Both the position numbers and the translations under genes were made by a program. Shown one piece after another: positions 1-10,282 of a DNA stretch of 64,000 nucleotides (its first letter is position 1; the number at the start of each line of letters is the position of its first letter). Source of the DNA: Durusdinium trenchii (taxonomy: Eukaryota > Sar > Dinophyceae > Suessiales > Symbiodiniaceae); assembly GCA_963970005.1 (NCBI GenBank), contig CAXAMN010026428.1, positions 610,539 through 674,538 of the forward strand, in the 5' to 3' direction. The notes under the pieces were generated by a model, which ran no database searches, was not told where the DNA came from, and saw only the letters and a program-made list of their open reading frames with translations.

Positions 1-1
1 G

Positions 2-409
2 CGCAAACACCTGTTCCTCCCACATGAGGTGCAGGACTTGCCGCGTCCCTTGGAGAGCTTGCTCCCTCAGCGCTTGACCTTGGTTCAACATGACGGGATT
101 CACGAAGTGACCCCCCGTCAGGATGATTGGCAAGCCCACTTTGATCCTGTTTTCGTGGATCGTGAGTGGATTGGTTGTACTGTCTTTCATCAGCAGCCGC
201 ACAGGAGGCACAAGAGTCAGGATGTTTCTCTGTTACAGGACCTTTTTGATCTTGAGCTCTCAGACAACTTGCCGGCGTGGTCGATACTGAAAAGAGCTCA
301 GTTGTGGCCACCGCCTCCAGGAACAGAGTCACGAGTTTCCTCCTTAGTTGTGGAACCTAGCATCGCTCCAGCCTTAGCGGGACTCTTAGTGAACCAGCCT
401 CAACCTTAG
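2..409 (+). pseudogene. N-terminal coding part of copia element A
   Basis: This frame is open from the window edge to a TAG at 407-409. It has acidic and tryptophan-containing stretches such as HFDPVFVDREWIGCTVF and no catalytic motif I recognise. Its position ahead of the SAP-like and methyltransferase-like parts suggests gag or a gag-protease linker of the same element. Coding resemblance continues in frame 1 (409 to about 600) and again from 628, so frameshifts follow directly. The assignment is by position, not by domain. Confidence 0.45.
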
Positions 410-883
410 ATCCTAGAGGTCAGAGTCTCAGCGGCACCCTCCTCAGTGAACAATCAGCATGGGTCACCAACGACATGATGGTCGCAAGACACGAAACGGA
501 GAGACGGAATTGGGGGCGCCGCACGGAAGTCATTGATGCGCATGATACAAACTTCCTGTTTTCTTTCTTCATTTGCTCTTCGCATGGGGTTGAATGAGTC
601 TGGTGAGTTGTTTTGTGCGTTTTATGATTGGACACAAGCGCAACCTCAGAACACTTCTCCTTGGAAAGGGGAGACTTGGAGTTGGCTAGTGGGCACTGGC
701 AAGAGGAAATTGTTTTGCACGGTATTGAAGCATTCGCTGCTCAAAGTAAATCCCCCTTTTTCCCTCATGGCATCCAAGCTGATGAAGACATGTCAAGAGT
801 GCTGGAGCGGAGACCTTCCTCCGTATCAGCACTGTCGTTCTCACGGCACCCCGACTACAAAGGAACCCCTCATTGAAGACTTG

Positions 884-1201
884 ATGAAGACGCAGCCCGC
901 AGGTCTGGATGTCTCTCGCGAGTCCCTGAACAAGCGGACTGTGAAAAAACTGCGGTACCTACATCGTTTGCATCATTTACATGTAGCGCACAGCAAGTGT
1001 CCAGTCACACGCCTGACGCAGATGCGCCTGAAGGACCTGACTACCATGTGCCATCTTCATGGCATTACCACGGGGAACAAGCCGAAATGCGGAGAGCTTC
1101 AAGTTCAATTGAGGGAACACTGGGATGCGCAATGTCATTTGGCTCTTCAGACCCAAACGCCAGGATCGAAGACAATTCCTCCGGAACCCAATGACCAAGA
1201 G
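884..1201 (+). pseudogene. SAP-like segment of copia element A
   Basis: The + frame reads through a stretch around LKDLTTMCHLHGITTGNK followed by GELQVQLREHW. This resembles a SAP motif, a helix-turn-helix of about 35 residues that binds DNA or chromatin (leucine/glycine pattern L-x-x-L-x-x-x-H-G-I-x-x-x-G-x-K). It precedes the methyltransferase-like domain, which continues in a different frame from about 1191, so a frameshift separates the two. The SAP call is by eye. A gag helix with a similar pattern is the alternative. Confidence 0.35.
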
Positions 1202-2087
1202 GTCTTACGAAGACGAATTGGATGTGGTGACGGACGCCTTGACCCCCAATGCGTCGGTCATGGAGGCCATTCAGACAGCAGAGATGGAGGCACAACAATT
1301 GCTTACTCGGGCCGCTGCACTACGCCAGCAGCATTGCTTGCCAACAGCGGCTGCTCAAGCTCAGAACCCGAAGCTTCCTTCTCGCCCAGCCAGCAACAAT
1401 GCTGGAAGAGCAGTAGATTTAGATCAGGCCGAACGTGCCTGTTACCATAGTCTGCTAGGGAGTAGCAGCAAGCGAATCATGAACCGAGGTCATTTGGAAG
1501 AAGTCCGAACAGCTTTAGAAGTCTTTTCGGAACTCTCACGAGACATAGACAACTTGTCTGCGAGTCAAAAGAGAGAAGCTCCTGTGCTTTTGGAAGTCTT
1601 CGCAGGGTCAATGACCTTGAGTCGAGTTGCTGCGCAACGGGGCTGGAGAGTGCTTCAGCCAGTAGACATCATCGCCATTCATGGTCTTGATCTGACTACC
1701 AAGGAGGCACAAACCGCATTGAACCAAAAAAAGCAGAAATGGGCCCCTGATGTTGTTTCATGGGCCCCACCTTGCGGTCCATATTCCCCCTTGCAAATGA
1801 TCATGCCAAGGAACAGAGTGAAACGCGTGGCCAAGGTCAAGCGACTAAAACGCAAACGCCAACAAGCTGAGGGCCTTTGGAAGTACTGTCACGACCGCTT
1901 CCATAGACAACCTGAGGTTCAACAGAAAACGGTGGGAGATGGTCAAACCATTCAACTCGTTGAGAACCCTTGGTCCTCCGCTGCTTGGAAATGTTATCCT
2001 TTTTCTAGATATTCTGCTAAAGTGGATCAATGTGTTTTTGGCTTGAAGGTAAATGATTCAGGTAAGAAGGTGAGAAAACGTACTTGA
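1125..2087 (+). pseudogene. Methyltransferase-like domain inside copia element A
   Basis: This is a 320-codon open stretch whose real similarity probably starts near MTKRSYEDELD at 1191. Residues about 155-165 (LLEVFAGSMTLS) resemble motif I of class I methyltransferases, the glycine-rich SAM loop. Residues 214-219 (APPCGPYS) resemble motif IV of cytosine-5 methyltransferases (PPCQ-x-x-S), with the catalytic cysteine present. Residues 280-284 (VENPW) sit where motif VI (ENV) is expected. A C-terminal DQCVFGL block follows and also occurs in element B. A basic patch lies between motifs IV and VI. A TGA at 2085-2087 interrupts the frame, which reopens at once. The target-recognition region appears reduced, so catalysis is unproven. 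Capture of DNA methyltransferases by Symbiodinium retroelements has been reported, but whether this is that family was not checked. Confidence 0.6.
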
Positions 2088-2108
2088 TTTCAATGCAACA
2101 ATGCATCT

Positions 2109-3119
2109 TTGGCCGAACACCTAGCTGCTAGTTGTCGGTGCCTTAGAAGACCTGGTCAACAACTTCACGACCTCGTCATCTCAGGAGACAAGGTTGGACG
2201 TCGGTGGGTCAATCGGTCGACCCGCTGCGGTGCTTGGCCAGAGTTGCTGCGTCACAACCTCTTATTTCAGATTGAGCAAGAACTGAACTGGAAGCCACAG
2301 TGTCATGACAGCTTTTCTTCTTCTGTTCTCCTGTTCTCCCTTATGAATGAAGATCAACCACAAAACACTGCTGAGGCCTCCGAAGAAAATGCATCCTTAC
2401 AACAACTGGTCTTCAAACTTCGTTGCAAATTCGGGCACCCAGCAAACGACTCACTGGCTCGCTCCCTGCGACTAGGAGGAGCAAGGCAGCCGGTGGTTGA
2501 AGCTGCCAAGCGAGTGAAATGTTCCACTTGCGACCGCGTGAGACCCCCCAAAGAAGTGCCTAAGGTGGGAGTACCTAGAGCTGATGAGTTCAATCAGGTA
2601 GTTGGGGTTGACCTCTTTTATATTGCCGAGTAACAAAACCACGCGAATGGTTCTTTCATGTGCTTCGATGGGTGGAACGTCGATCGCCAGACGAGATTGC
2701 CGCTGTCTTCCAAGAAGCATGGATCGGTGTTTTTGGAGGTACCTGCTCAAGTGCTCTATGATCACGGAGGCGAGTTCACCAAAGACTTTGAAGCTCTCCT
2801 GGAACAAGTAGGCACGCAAGCCACCATCATTCCAGTCGAAAGTCACTGGAGGGGTGGCTTAGTTGAGAGACATGGTGCAACTGCAAAAACGATCATGAGG
2901 AAATTGATCGATCAAGACAGCGTCTATGAAGACACGGCTTTCAGGTGGCAGGAAACAGCAGCTTCAAATAATTCCTTGTCCCGTCGGAACGGATTTTCTC
3001 CTGTTCAATGGGTGTTTGGATATGGTTCGTGTTTTCCAGGTTCAGCTTTAGACCGACCGCAAGACCTGGCTGCGCACGATCACATCCAAGCTGGAGGTCA
3101 ACTTGCCGCAAAATGGTGA
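2109..3119 (+). pseudogene. Copia integrase: zinc-binding region and DDE core with in-frame stop
   Basis: The frame is the same as the methyltransferase-like part. The N-terminal half carries a pre-integrase zinc-binding pattern (LRCKFGHPAND followed by CSTCD, about 2420-2535). The core follows: first Asp in VGVDLFYI just before a TAA at 2631-2633, second Asp in VLYDHGGEF (about 2755), catalytic Glu in GGLVERHGA (about 2860). The D-to-D spacing is shorter than usual, so a small deletion is likely as well as the stop. Integrase inserts the cDNA copy into the genome, but this copy cannot make an intact enzyme. Confidence 0.8.
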
Positions 3120-4518
3120 GCTGGAGACGGACTTTGCTGAAAGTTCCAGTTGAAAACCTCAGGTCAGCTACTGAGGAGGAAATCATTGGACACACAATGG
3201 TGAGAGAGCATCTAGAACAACACTTGCAGGAAGTTTCAGGCCAAGCGTCAAAGAACAGAGGTTTTCTTGATTTGACTGATTCTCAACCTCCAGTTATTCC
3301 CCTCTTGAACCAGGTCACACAGTGACTACTGAGGAGGTTCCTTTGTTAGGTAGACGAAGATGTCATGTCAAAAGACCACCTCCAGAAGGGCTCTATGAAC
3401 ACGAGCCTGAACCTAAAGTGGCTGCCTTAGATCACAGCGCCGACGAACCGTCCGGCACTCTAGATTCAAGCGCAAGTCCAGAACCTAGTGCGTCGGCCTT
3501 AGAACCTAGTGCGCCAGACTTGGGGTTCATGACTGAGGATAAGCCAATAGAAACAAATGGGGAAAACGAAACGCAAGCAGGAGTTGAAAACGTTGTTGAA
3601 CAAACCACTTTTCCAGCTTATGAAGACATGTCCTGTGAAGAAGAAACTGTCGCTCCGACTGAACCTTTTGTTTCAACACCACCACAAGATGGTGCATTCT
3701 TTGAAACCCCTGGATATGACCTTCCCTATGCTCCTGTCCCTCATTGGAAGCAACGCTTGAAAGAAAGAAAAAAATCTCGGAACGCTGTCAGTGCTCAGAG
3801 GGCCGCCACGTCAAACAAATTCGGAAAAATGTTAGCTCGGAAGCGACCACCATCGGTTCGCGACGTGTTTGTTGCTGAAGTTCAATACTTGCAAGCTCTT
3901 GAACAGCACTGTGTCAAAGAAGGCAAAGCTGAGCAAAGCCTTGAACCACTTCAATGGGCCGTCCAGTGGTGTGACAAATGCAATCACCAACATAAGCGAT
4001 TGATTTTGCTTGCTGGGGTTACTGAACCTTTGCGTCGAGAAGAACTCCCCGATGATAAGAAGAAGAAGTATCGAGAGTGGAAGTTGAAAGAAATGACCCC
4101 TGACCAACTTGCTCAATTCAAACAAGCCATGAACAAAGAGTGGCAGACCTTTTTGGATTTAGGCGCTGTCAAAATCATTAGGAGTAAAGACGCTACGAAA
4201 ATACCGAAGAATCGTATTCTTCCTACCCGGTTCATTTTGACCAACAAAGCCGCTTCAGGACATAGCCTCATAGCAAAAGCACGCCTGGTTTGTGGAGGAC
4301 ATTTGGATCCAGACATCGAGCTTCTTCGCACCGATGCACCAACAGCTGACAGTTTGGGAGTGAACCTTGTTTTCTTGTTTGCAGCCTCAAAGCGATGGGT
4401 GTTACAAGCAGGAGACGTTTCCACTGCCTTCTTATCAGGAGTGTACGATCACCGTTCTCTTTATTTGAAACTCCCCAAAGAAGGATTGGAGGGAGTTCAC
4501 CCGAGACGATCTCCTTGA
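3120..4518 (+). pseudogene. Copia linker and N-terminal half of reverse transcriptase
   Basis: Frame 2 carries the short end of the integrase C-terminal region (ATEEEIIGHTMVREHLEQ) to 3325. Frame 1 (3322-4518) carries a Pro/Ser/Glu-rich linker of about 250 residues and then the RVT_2-type RT. RT starts near MTPDQLAQFKQAMNKEW and includes KARLVCGGH and the first catalytic aspartate in GDVSTAFLSG. The frame is lost at 4516-4518, just before the conserved YGL motif that continues in the next frame. Linkers of this kind are normal between integrase and RT in copia polyproteins. Confidence 0.8.
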
Positions 4519-4519
4519 A

Positions 4520-5150
4520 ATGCAAAAGGGAGTGTACGGTTTAGCAAACGCACCTCGATTGTGGTGGAGGCAATTCCGGTCAATTTTCATGGAATTGGGC
4601 TTCGAGGAATTGACAGTCACGCAGTGTGGCTTTGTGTACTGGGCCAGAGACAACGATGGACGAAAATGGGAATTGACTGGATTGATTGCAGTTCAGGTGG
4701 ATGACCTAATCGTCGCCGGAGCCACAGCTTTTGAAGCCGCGCTCACAAAGATGAGAGGGAAACTTTCTTTTGGCAAATGGTATGTCAAGGAATTTGACTA
4801 TCTCGGTAGACGCTGAAGACTTCACCATCAGGATCTCTCAACCTGACTATGCAGGAAGGGTACTTAGCTTCGAAGTCAGTTGGCTGCAGCAGATTTTGAG
4901 TGAAGCCACAAATAGTACAGTCAAACATGCTAATACTCTCGTACATCGTGCTCAACAATACTCGTATGAAATAGTGATGCCAGGAATAGATCTTCCTCGT
5001 GCTGTCGTGATTACCATTAGTGATGCAAGTCCAGGCAAAATGCCCAGGCAAGGCTCTCAGGGTGGGATGTTTCTTATGATGTCCACTCCTGAAATCACTG
5101 AACGGAGTGTTCCAGCTGTGCGCGCTTGTTCTGGCTGTCGCATCGCTTGA
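4520..5150 (+). pseudogene. Copia reverse transcriptase, C-terminal half (two frames)
   Basis: Frame 2 (4520-4816) begins with KGVYGLANAPRLWW, matching the copia YGLxxAPRxW block. It carries the active-site VQVDDLIVAG, equivalent to Y-V-D-D. After LSFGKWYVKEFDYLGR the similarity moves to frame 0 (about 4800-5150), which holds the connection region and the first RNase H aspartate in ITISDASPGK. Another frameshift follows near 5130. RT copies element RNA into DNA, but three frames are needed to read this domain. Confidence 0.8.
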
Positions 5151-5509
5151 AACGAGTTGCTCGGTCCTCTATGGCCACGGAATCAATGGCTCTATGTGAA
5201 GCCACCGAGCATGCTGAGTTTTTGCGCGCTTGTTTTTGTGAAATGACAGATGTCGAATTTGACTTCAGACAGTGGGAAAGGAGTGCACTTAAAGTGCCAC
5301 TCATTGCTGCCACTGATTGCAGAAGCGTTTTCGATCATATCTCAGCAGAGCGAGGTTTGCCCCGCGACAGAATCTTAGCTCTTGACCTTGCTTCCTTGCG
5401 TGCTACTTTTGAGAGTCAGCTTCGGGAAGGCGCTGAGGGACGCAATGCTTCGCTACGTTGGCTCCCAGGTCCCCGCAACCTTGCGGATGGCCTGACAAAG
5501 TATATGTAG
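5126..5509 (+). pseudogene. Copia RNase H domain, C-terminal part
   Basis: It contains the RNase H signature blocks in order: SSMATESMALCEA (catalytic Glu), ATDCRSVFDHI (Asp), and WLPGPRNLADGLTKYM at the C-terminus, followed directly by a TAG. The ADGLTK ending is typical of copia polyproteins, so 5509 is very probably the true 3' end of the element's coding region. The N-terminal aspartate of the domain is in the preceding frame. Confidence 0.8.
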
Positions 5510-5791
5510 CCATATAGTCGCTCATCATCAGTGTCCTCATTAGTAAACAATACTCGTTGGCGGATGAGAGTACCCTTTTGGAACGAGCTCAATCCCAAAA
5601 GGTCAAGATGAAGAAGAATTTCAGTGGCAATGATGTGTTGCTTTGTAAGACCCTTTTCTCGTGGCAGTGAACTGTCCATGACCAAAATAATTTTGGGGAG
5701 CGTTGAAAGTGACACCCTTGGTCATGTACTGTCGCTTCTTGATCTCGAAGGGAGGAGCGGGTGGGCCGTACAGTGCAGTCGTGGATGAAAG
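5510..5791 (+). other. Spacer between two copia remnants
   Basis: Short frames such as a gag-like GGAGGPYSAVVDE occur near 5740-5790, but no domain can be named. The expected 3' LTR of element A should start here, but no second copy is visible in the window to confirm it. Confidence 0.3.
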
Positions 5792-6220
5792 GTGCTAGTC
5801 CTGTCGAGGTTCGTTTTGGGGCGTCGGTCCCCAGTATTCTCAACATTGAATGACTTCTCGGATCCTGATGTTCGTCAACTCGCTGACGTGGATCCTCTGC
5901 CAGTCCCTTTCATTGAGGATACCCCAGCGACTAAGTCTAAAGCACGCAGGGTTTACATCACGTACAGTAGGATGCTGAAGATCGGTCCAACCAAAGGTTG
6001 TGAAGGTTGTGATGCTGATTCGTCTGCGCGCAATGCCGAATGCATTGCCCGGTATGAGAAAGCATTTGGCGCTGCTCCTCCGACTCCAGCAATTGAGCCT
6101 CCAACCTCTGAAACGCCGGAGATGCATGGAGAGTTGTTTGATGAGGAGTATGCCCCAACGGTGAGGCCGAAGAGGATGAAGAGGAGGAAGTTCCAGAGTG
6201 TCCTCCGCCCTCTGAGATGA
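5792..6220 (+). pseudogene. Zinc-knuckle-like linker of copia remnant B
   Basis: The block KGCEGCDADSSARNAECIAR gives a C-x2-C ... C pattern followed by RYEKAF, then a Pro/Glu-rich tail and a basic patch (RPKRMKRRKF). This C-x2-C block ahead of RT is one I associate with dinoflagellate copia polyproteins. Nothing identifies an enzyme. The first codon is not a confirmed start, since the segment is an internal part of a polyprotein. Confidence 0.45.
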
Positions 6221-6260
6221 TGAAGATCGTGTTCACGCAGGCGTAAACGCCGTCCTTGCA

Positions 6261-7294
6261 ATGTCTCATGATGCCATGTCAAAGAAAGCTCCAGAAATGA
6301 TTGTTCAAGAAACATATGCAGCAGCAGCTAGCAACGAAAACTGTCTTGGAGCAGCTGCAAAGCCTGAACGTTTGCACAGTCAGGTCCACCAGTCCCCAGG
6401 TGGCAAGATTCTGTTTGAGTTTGCTTGCGCTCCGGACTCTGCGTTCGGTAGGATTGGAGAAGAGCTTGGGATTAAAGTTGTAAGACTTTGTAGGGAACAC
6501 ATAGATCTTGCAAGCAAAGTGAACATCGACCAACTTGTTGAGCAGGTAAAAGCCATTCCTGGTTGTTCAATCCATGGTTCCATTGAATGCGGTCCTTGGC
6601 CAAGTTGTCCAACATCCTTCGGGAGAAACGTAGGGAAAGTGTTTCAATGATGCATTCGTTCATCAGGGTCGCAAACCATGTTCTTGACAATGGTGGTTTT
6701 GTGTCTTTTGAGTGGCCAAGGTACTGTTCAGGGTGGATGTGTGAGATCACAGAAAGGCAACTGCTGTCTGCCACTTTTGATGGCTGCACGGTAGGGATCA
6801 CCGCCAAGGGCAATAATCCCGCTGCCGCTCGAAAGCCGTGGAGGTTAGTCACGAACAACAAGAGGTTGACTGATTCTTTGTGAATGTTGAAGTGCACGCA
6901 TGACAAGCATGCACCCCTTGAAGGGAAGTACACTCGAAATTCAGCCTTCTACCCAGAGCCTCTTTGTCAAATCGTGTTGCATGCTTTGTTTCCACATGTC
7001 ATCAATGCTCATGTATTTTGCATGCCGTGTACACCTCGCGTAAATCATTCGCATCGGCAGCATGTTGTCAAAGGGATGCATTGTGTTCCCATTGATGTCC
7101 TCATGCATGAGAGTGGTTGCAAAGAGCTTGTGACACCAGCCTTTGTTCATCGTTTGTTGGAGCGTGATGAATGGAAGGGCCGTCCAGATGTCTACCTTGC
7201 CATCAAGAATGAAAAGGATGGTGTGGTGATGGAGGGAACCTGGATTGAAGGTGAAATTAGGTCAGGCCGACGTGATCAGGGAATTTCCCAATGA
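6261..7294 (+). pseudogene. Second methyltransferase-like domain (copia remnant B)
   Basis: Frame 0 (6261-6650) has ILFEFACAPDSAFGR, in the place of a SAM-loop motif I, then HGSIECGPWPS, the counterpart of the CGPYS block in element A. Frame 2 (6587-7294, with a TGA at 6881-6883) has GGFVSFEWPRYCSGW (motif VI-like), then FDGCTVGI and KPWRLVTNN, and a terminal C-x3-H-x2-H pattern in KCTHDKHAPLEGK. The same order of motifs occurs in element A, so the two are distant copies of one domain. Cys-Gly-Pro replaces the classical Pro-Cys-Gln. Without modelling it is unclear whether it still methylates anything. Confidence 0.5.
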
Positions 7295-7630
7295 GACTCT
7301 GCATTTCGGAGCCCTCATGGTGATAGTCAGTATAAAGGGATATGAAAACAACCCATCTGACTGGAAGGTCAAGGCCAGGATCGTTTTCCGAGGTGATGCA
7401 GTCAAGGATCAGGGGGCTTGAGCGCCATCTTCCAAGATCTTCCGCTCCGAGTTCAATTGCAGCCTTGAACGCAGTGATAGCCGATGATCGAGGGAAACAC
7501 TTGTTCAACATCTGATTGCGTCCGGGCATATATTCAGTCCGCGCTTGGCGCGAAGCATCGAACCTTCGTTATGTTGCCACCTGAGCTCGGAATACGCTGC
7601 GCTTCGCCCAGTTTAGAGCGGATAAAATGA
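7251..7630 (+). pseudogene. N-terminal RT fragment of copia remnant B
   Basis: Frame 0 from 7251 reads VIREFPNETLHFGALM and then WKVKARIVFRGDAVKDQGG, a copia RT opening. Frame 2 from 7526 reads AYIQSALGAKHRTF and LPPEL to a stop at 7628-7630. The normal DVxTAF block before this second piece is missing or scrambled, so there is at least one small deletion plus a frameshift. Confidence 0.55.
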
Positions 7631-8150
7631 GAAAAAAGATGACAAGCCAACGCTGCAGGGAATTGAAGCTTAAGATGATTTGAATATGTTTGTGGAACAT
7701 TGTTGCACTTCAAACTCAGATATTCTTCAAAACAGCCTGAACTGAAGCGAACATTTCAAGATCTCAGCGGTCTTTAGGTCGATGTATAATTTGACCAAGA
7801 ATTTGACAGTGAGTGAACTTGCAGCGAGCAAGCACTTGCAGAGAGAATGGCCTGGAGTTGCGGAAAGGTTTCTGCAAATAGGCTGAAGACAAACATGGAT
7901 TGCTTGTGGGCTCGAAATTTGCTCCAGCACTCCTCTACACGCCTCTTTCGCTACAAGAAACTACCCATCTTCTGTCAGGCCCTAAGATTTTTCAGCTGTT
8001 ACTTTAGCGTTGAACATCTTTGCATTGTGAGGCTTTTATTGGTAGCATCCATGGCATACTGGGAGAGCCCAATGACTAAGGCACCTGTAGAGATGTCAGT
8101 CGCGTTTTACCAAAACACTGCAAAACGTTCGTGGTGAGTGTGACATGGAG
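7631..8150 (+). other. Intergenic or intronic stretch with one weak exon-like segment
   Basis: Around 7790-7880 one + frame reads NLTKNLTVSELAASKHLQRE and ends at a TGA. Its composition is protein-like and it might be an exon of the gene whose last exon lies at 8581. No domain or clean splice pair was found. The rest shows nothing recognisable. Confidence 0.2.
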
Positions 8151-8560
8151 AAGCGAAGCCGGAAAACCAAAAACGAAGCATGTGCGTGCAATCATCGACC
8201 TGACAGGTTTGTTTCAGAAGCCATGGGAGGAAATCAAAGGGGCATGACTGGAAGTGAAAGAGAATGAAAGAGAATGGAAGGAAATTGAAGTCAACGTGAC
8301 TTCGAGCAGAAGAAGTTAACAGGAAGATGAGAGAAAAAGGGCATGAAAGAAAGACAACGTGAAAGCGAATGAAAGGTAATTGATATGAACGCAAAAGGGA
8401 CATGATAGGAACAAGAACGAAACGAAGACGAAAAGCTATGAAAAGAAGATGAAGGAAGGTCAGGATGTGATTCTATATGTTCTAAATTCTGCGAAACCCG
8501 GAAAAGGAAGCCGGAAAACCAAAAATGAAACCCAAACAGGGAAGGTGGGAAAGTGGCCGT
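8150..8560 (+). repeat. Purine-rich tract bracketed by a direct repeat
   Basis: Degenerate GAAAGAGAATG-type runs fill the interval. A near-identical word, GAAGCCGGAAAACCAAAAA, occurs near 8156 and again near 8507 in direct orientation. It could be an intron with simple-sequence expansion, since it lies directly upstream of an acceptor-like site at 8579-8580. Confidence 0.4.
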
Positions 8561-8580
8561 TTATTTAAATTGCTGCTCAG

Positions 8581-8748
8581 GCAGACAAGTTAGACAGGCT
8601 GGTGAACATACAAGAAGCCCAGATAGAGGAGCAAGACGCCGTGTTGGACGAGATGGCCAACACGATGAGCAAGTGCAGCTTTCAAGAGAGGCCAGGAACA
8701 TTAAAGGCACGGTTGCAAGTCGAAAAGACCTTCCAACGTCTTGATTGA
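8581..8748 (+). CDS. Coiled-coil last exon of an unrecognised gene
   Basis: After an acceptor-like CTGCTCAG (ending at 8580) the frame starting GCA-GAC reads 55 residues to a TGA at 8746-8748. It begins ADKLDRLVNIQEAQIEEQDA, continues VLDEMANTMSKCSF and ends TFQRLD. Leucine/isoleucine spacing and the acidic/basic pattern indicate a coiled-coil helix. The AG|G border fits dinoflagellate introns. There is no ATG, so upstream exons must exist; none could be assigned with confidence (a weak candidate lies near 7790-7880). The function is unknown. Confidence 0.5.
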   Translation, partial: ADKLDRLVNIQEAQIEEQDAVLDEMANTMSKCSFQERPGTLKARLQVEKTFQRLD

Positions 8749-10085
8749 ACGTTGCAACCCGTCGTATTGAACTTTTTCACTTGTGCCCACCAGTTGCTGC
8801 TGTCTCTGGCTGGCTTTCTGTAGGATTTTTCATTGTTTTCATTTACACGTACACGTGATATTGAATGAAGTGCTATAGCTGCATGTTGCTTTCAGTATAC
8901 ACATATCGCGTGTTCAAACATTTAAGTTAAGAGTCACGGGCCGCAACCGCTATCCTCAATTTTTTGACCTCTGTGGGCATCGATACAAAGGTTCATGATA
9001 GGAGTTTCATACAAATACAGCATACAAAACAGTCCCGTAGGTTGTTAAGTAGCAATCGGGCGACAGATCGCGAAACTTAAACATGAGGCTCGCGATGGAA
9101 ACTTTTTGGCAGAAAAGCGGTCTTTGAAAATATGTAGGTAATGGCTTGTTGAAAGTAGCACCTGTTGAGCAAAAGGACTCCTTGTCGCATATGCATTGCT
9201 TTCTCAGAGGGGCAGCGTTTGGAATTGAAATCTGGAATGCTTGTTTATCCATCGTTGTCCCCTTTCTCTTTCTGACTTTCGGTCTGTTCCCTCTCAGGTT
9301 GCCCTTGATTAAACTTCGTTTCCCGAGAGGCACTTCCAAATTTTTGTCCAAAATATGTACAGGGTTGCGCGAAAGTTTTGCAAAAGACGGTGGACCTGCC
9401 AACCACTGCGCAAAGAGGTCACTCAGGTGTGGGTCGCTTGCATTTATCACTTGCAGCTACACAGGCAAGTGAGGAAGATGGGGAAGTTTTGCCCAATTGT
9501 AAGCCTGGACTGGTTCCCTGTTGGCTTTTTCGTTCAATTTGAAATTGACAAGGGCCAGTAAAACGCAGGCGAAGTCTGCGTATGTCAATTCTTCTGATTT
9601 TTGAGTGCATCTTGAACTCAATAAGGGCCGGTTTGTTTGAAGGCAAAAGCTTGCGTTCCATGGCGTTTAGTTACTTTTCATGAGGGTCGATGTCTGAGAT
9701 GGGGCGATCTTCTGTCCGGTGGCTGCTGTTTGCTGGCATATTGCTCGCTGCATGGTGCTTGCTGTGTCTGCAGGGCTGCTGGCTGCAAGTGGCTTGATAT
9801 GAACCCAGTCTCGGTCACGTTTGGCGCACACCAGACAGGGGGAAGCGGAGGCTTCTTTGGACGCTCTTTTTTGCTTCTCATGCGGCGCGCTGACTTTGCC
9901 CGAGTTGTTTTTGTGAGACAGTGCGTTTGTTTGATGAACTAGTGATTGTTTAAAGTGCATTTCCGTCGTACTTTTCAAAGAAGCATGACTTGGGCAGGAG
10001 AGGGCCTCTTGCGCATTAGCGCTGGGCTCAGCCAAGCCCATTTGGAAACTAGCGATGAGAAATTCAACGCACCAGATCTACGTAT
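8749..10085. other. No recognisable gene
   Basis: Open frames here (for example 9146-9472 on + and 9007-9450 on -) overlap each other, lack protein-like composition and show no motif. No tandem repeat was seen. Confidence 0.4.
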
Positions 10086-10089
10086 AACA

Positions 10090-10190
10090 GATTTTCACAT
10101 ACTATCTGACATCTTCTTACATCTTCTCACATGTGAGATCTTTCCACATCTTCTCACATCTGAGATCTTCTCACATCTTCGCATCCCCTT
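10090..10190 (+). repeat. Tandem ATCTTCTCAC-type decamer repeat
   Basis: About nine degenerate copies of a 10-14 base word (ATCTTCTCACAT and variants with TGAGATC) are packed in this interval. The same word recurs at 10820-10960, so it is a dispersed low-complexity family rather than a single microsatellite. Confidence 0.6.
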
Positions 10191-10235
10191 TTTCTATTCT
10201 CTTAAGGTGGGGGTGGCGCCGGCAGACCACCGCAA

Positions 10236-10282
10236 AAGCGAACCTTCTGCGGAGACCGTGCGTGTCCCCCGCGCGGAATGCG
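10236..10282 (+). repeat. Dispersed repeat 'CTGCGGAGA..GCGGGTAA', copy 1
   Basis: The words CTTCTGCGGAGACCGTG, CGCGGAATGCGGGTAA recur in reverse complement at 12197-12305, where two partial copies lie side by side (CTGCGGAGATCGTG, CGCGAAATGCGGGTAA). A shortened GCGCGGAGCGCGGGTAA occurs near 10353. It is a mobile or duplicated sequence of unknown type. Confidence 0.5.

Larger units (their letters stand above)
1..5509 (+). mobile_element. Degenerate Ty1/copia retroelement A (5' end outside window)
   Basis: A copia-order polyprotein can be followed from the left edge to 5509: N-terminal coding, SAP-like segment, methyltransferase-like domain, integrase zinc-binding region and core, linker, RT, RNase H. 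It is dead. Two in-frame stops lie in the main frame (2085-2087 and 2631-2633), and frame changes occur near 1150-1200, 3119, 3322, 4518, 4800 and 5130. No LTR pair is visible: the 5' end lies outside the window and no matching direct repeat was found after 5509. The integrase-before-RT order separates it from Ty3/gypsy. The domain pieces are listed separately. Confidence 0.85.
5792..7630 (+). mobile_element. Copia remnant B with methyltransferase-like domain and start of RT
   Basis: A second, diverged copia fragment lies just downstream of element A on the same strand. Readable parts in order are: a zinc-knuckle-like region (5792-6220), a methyltransferase-like domain (6261-7294, two frames plus one stop), and the N-terminal RT (7251-7630). 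The RT part carries WKVKARIVFRGDAVKD and, in another frame, AYIQSALGAKHRTF followed by LPPEL, which are strand/helix blocks of copia RT. The fragment ends at a TGA at 7628-7630; the RT palm and RNase H are missing. The domain order differs from element A, in which the methyltransferase-like part comes before integrase. Confidence 0.7.
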
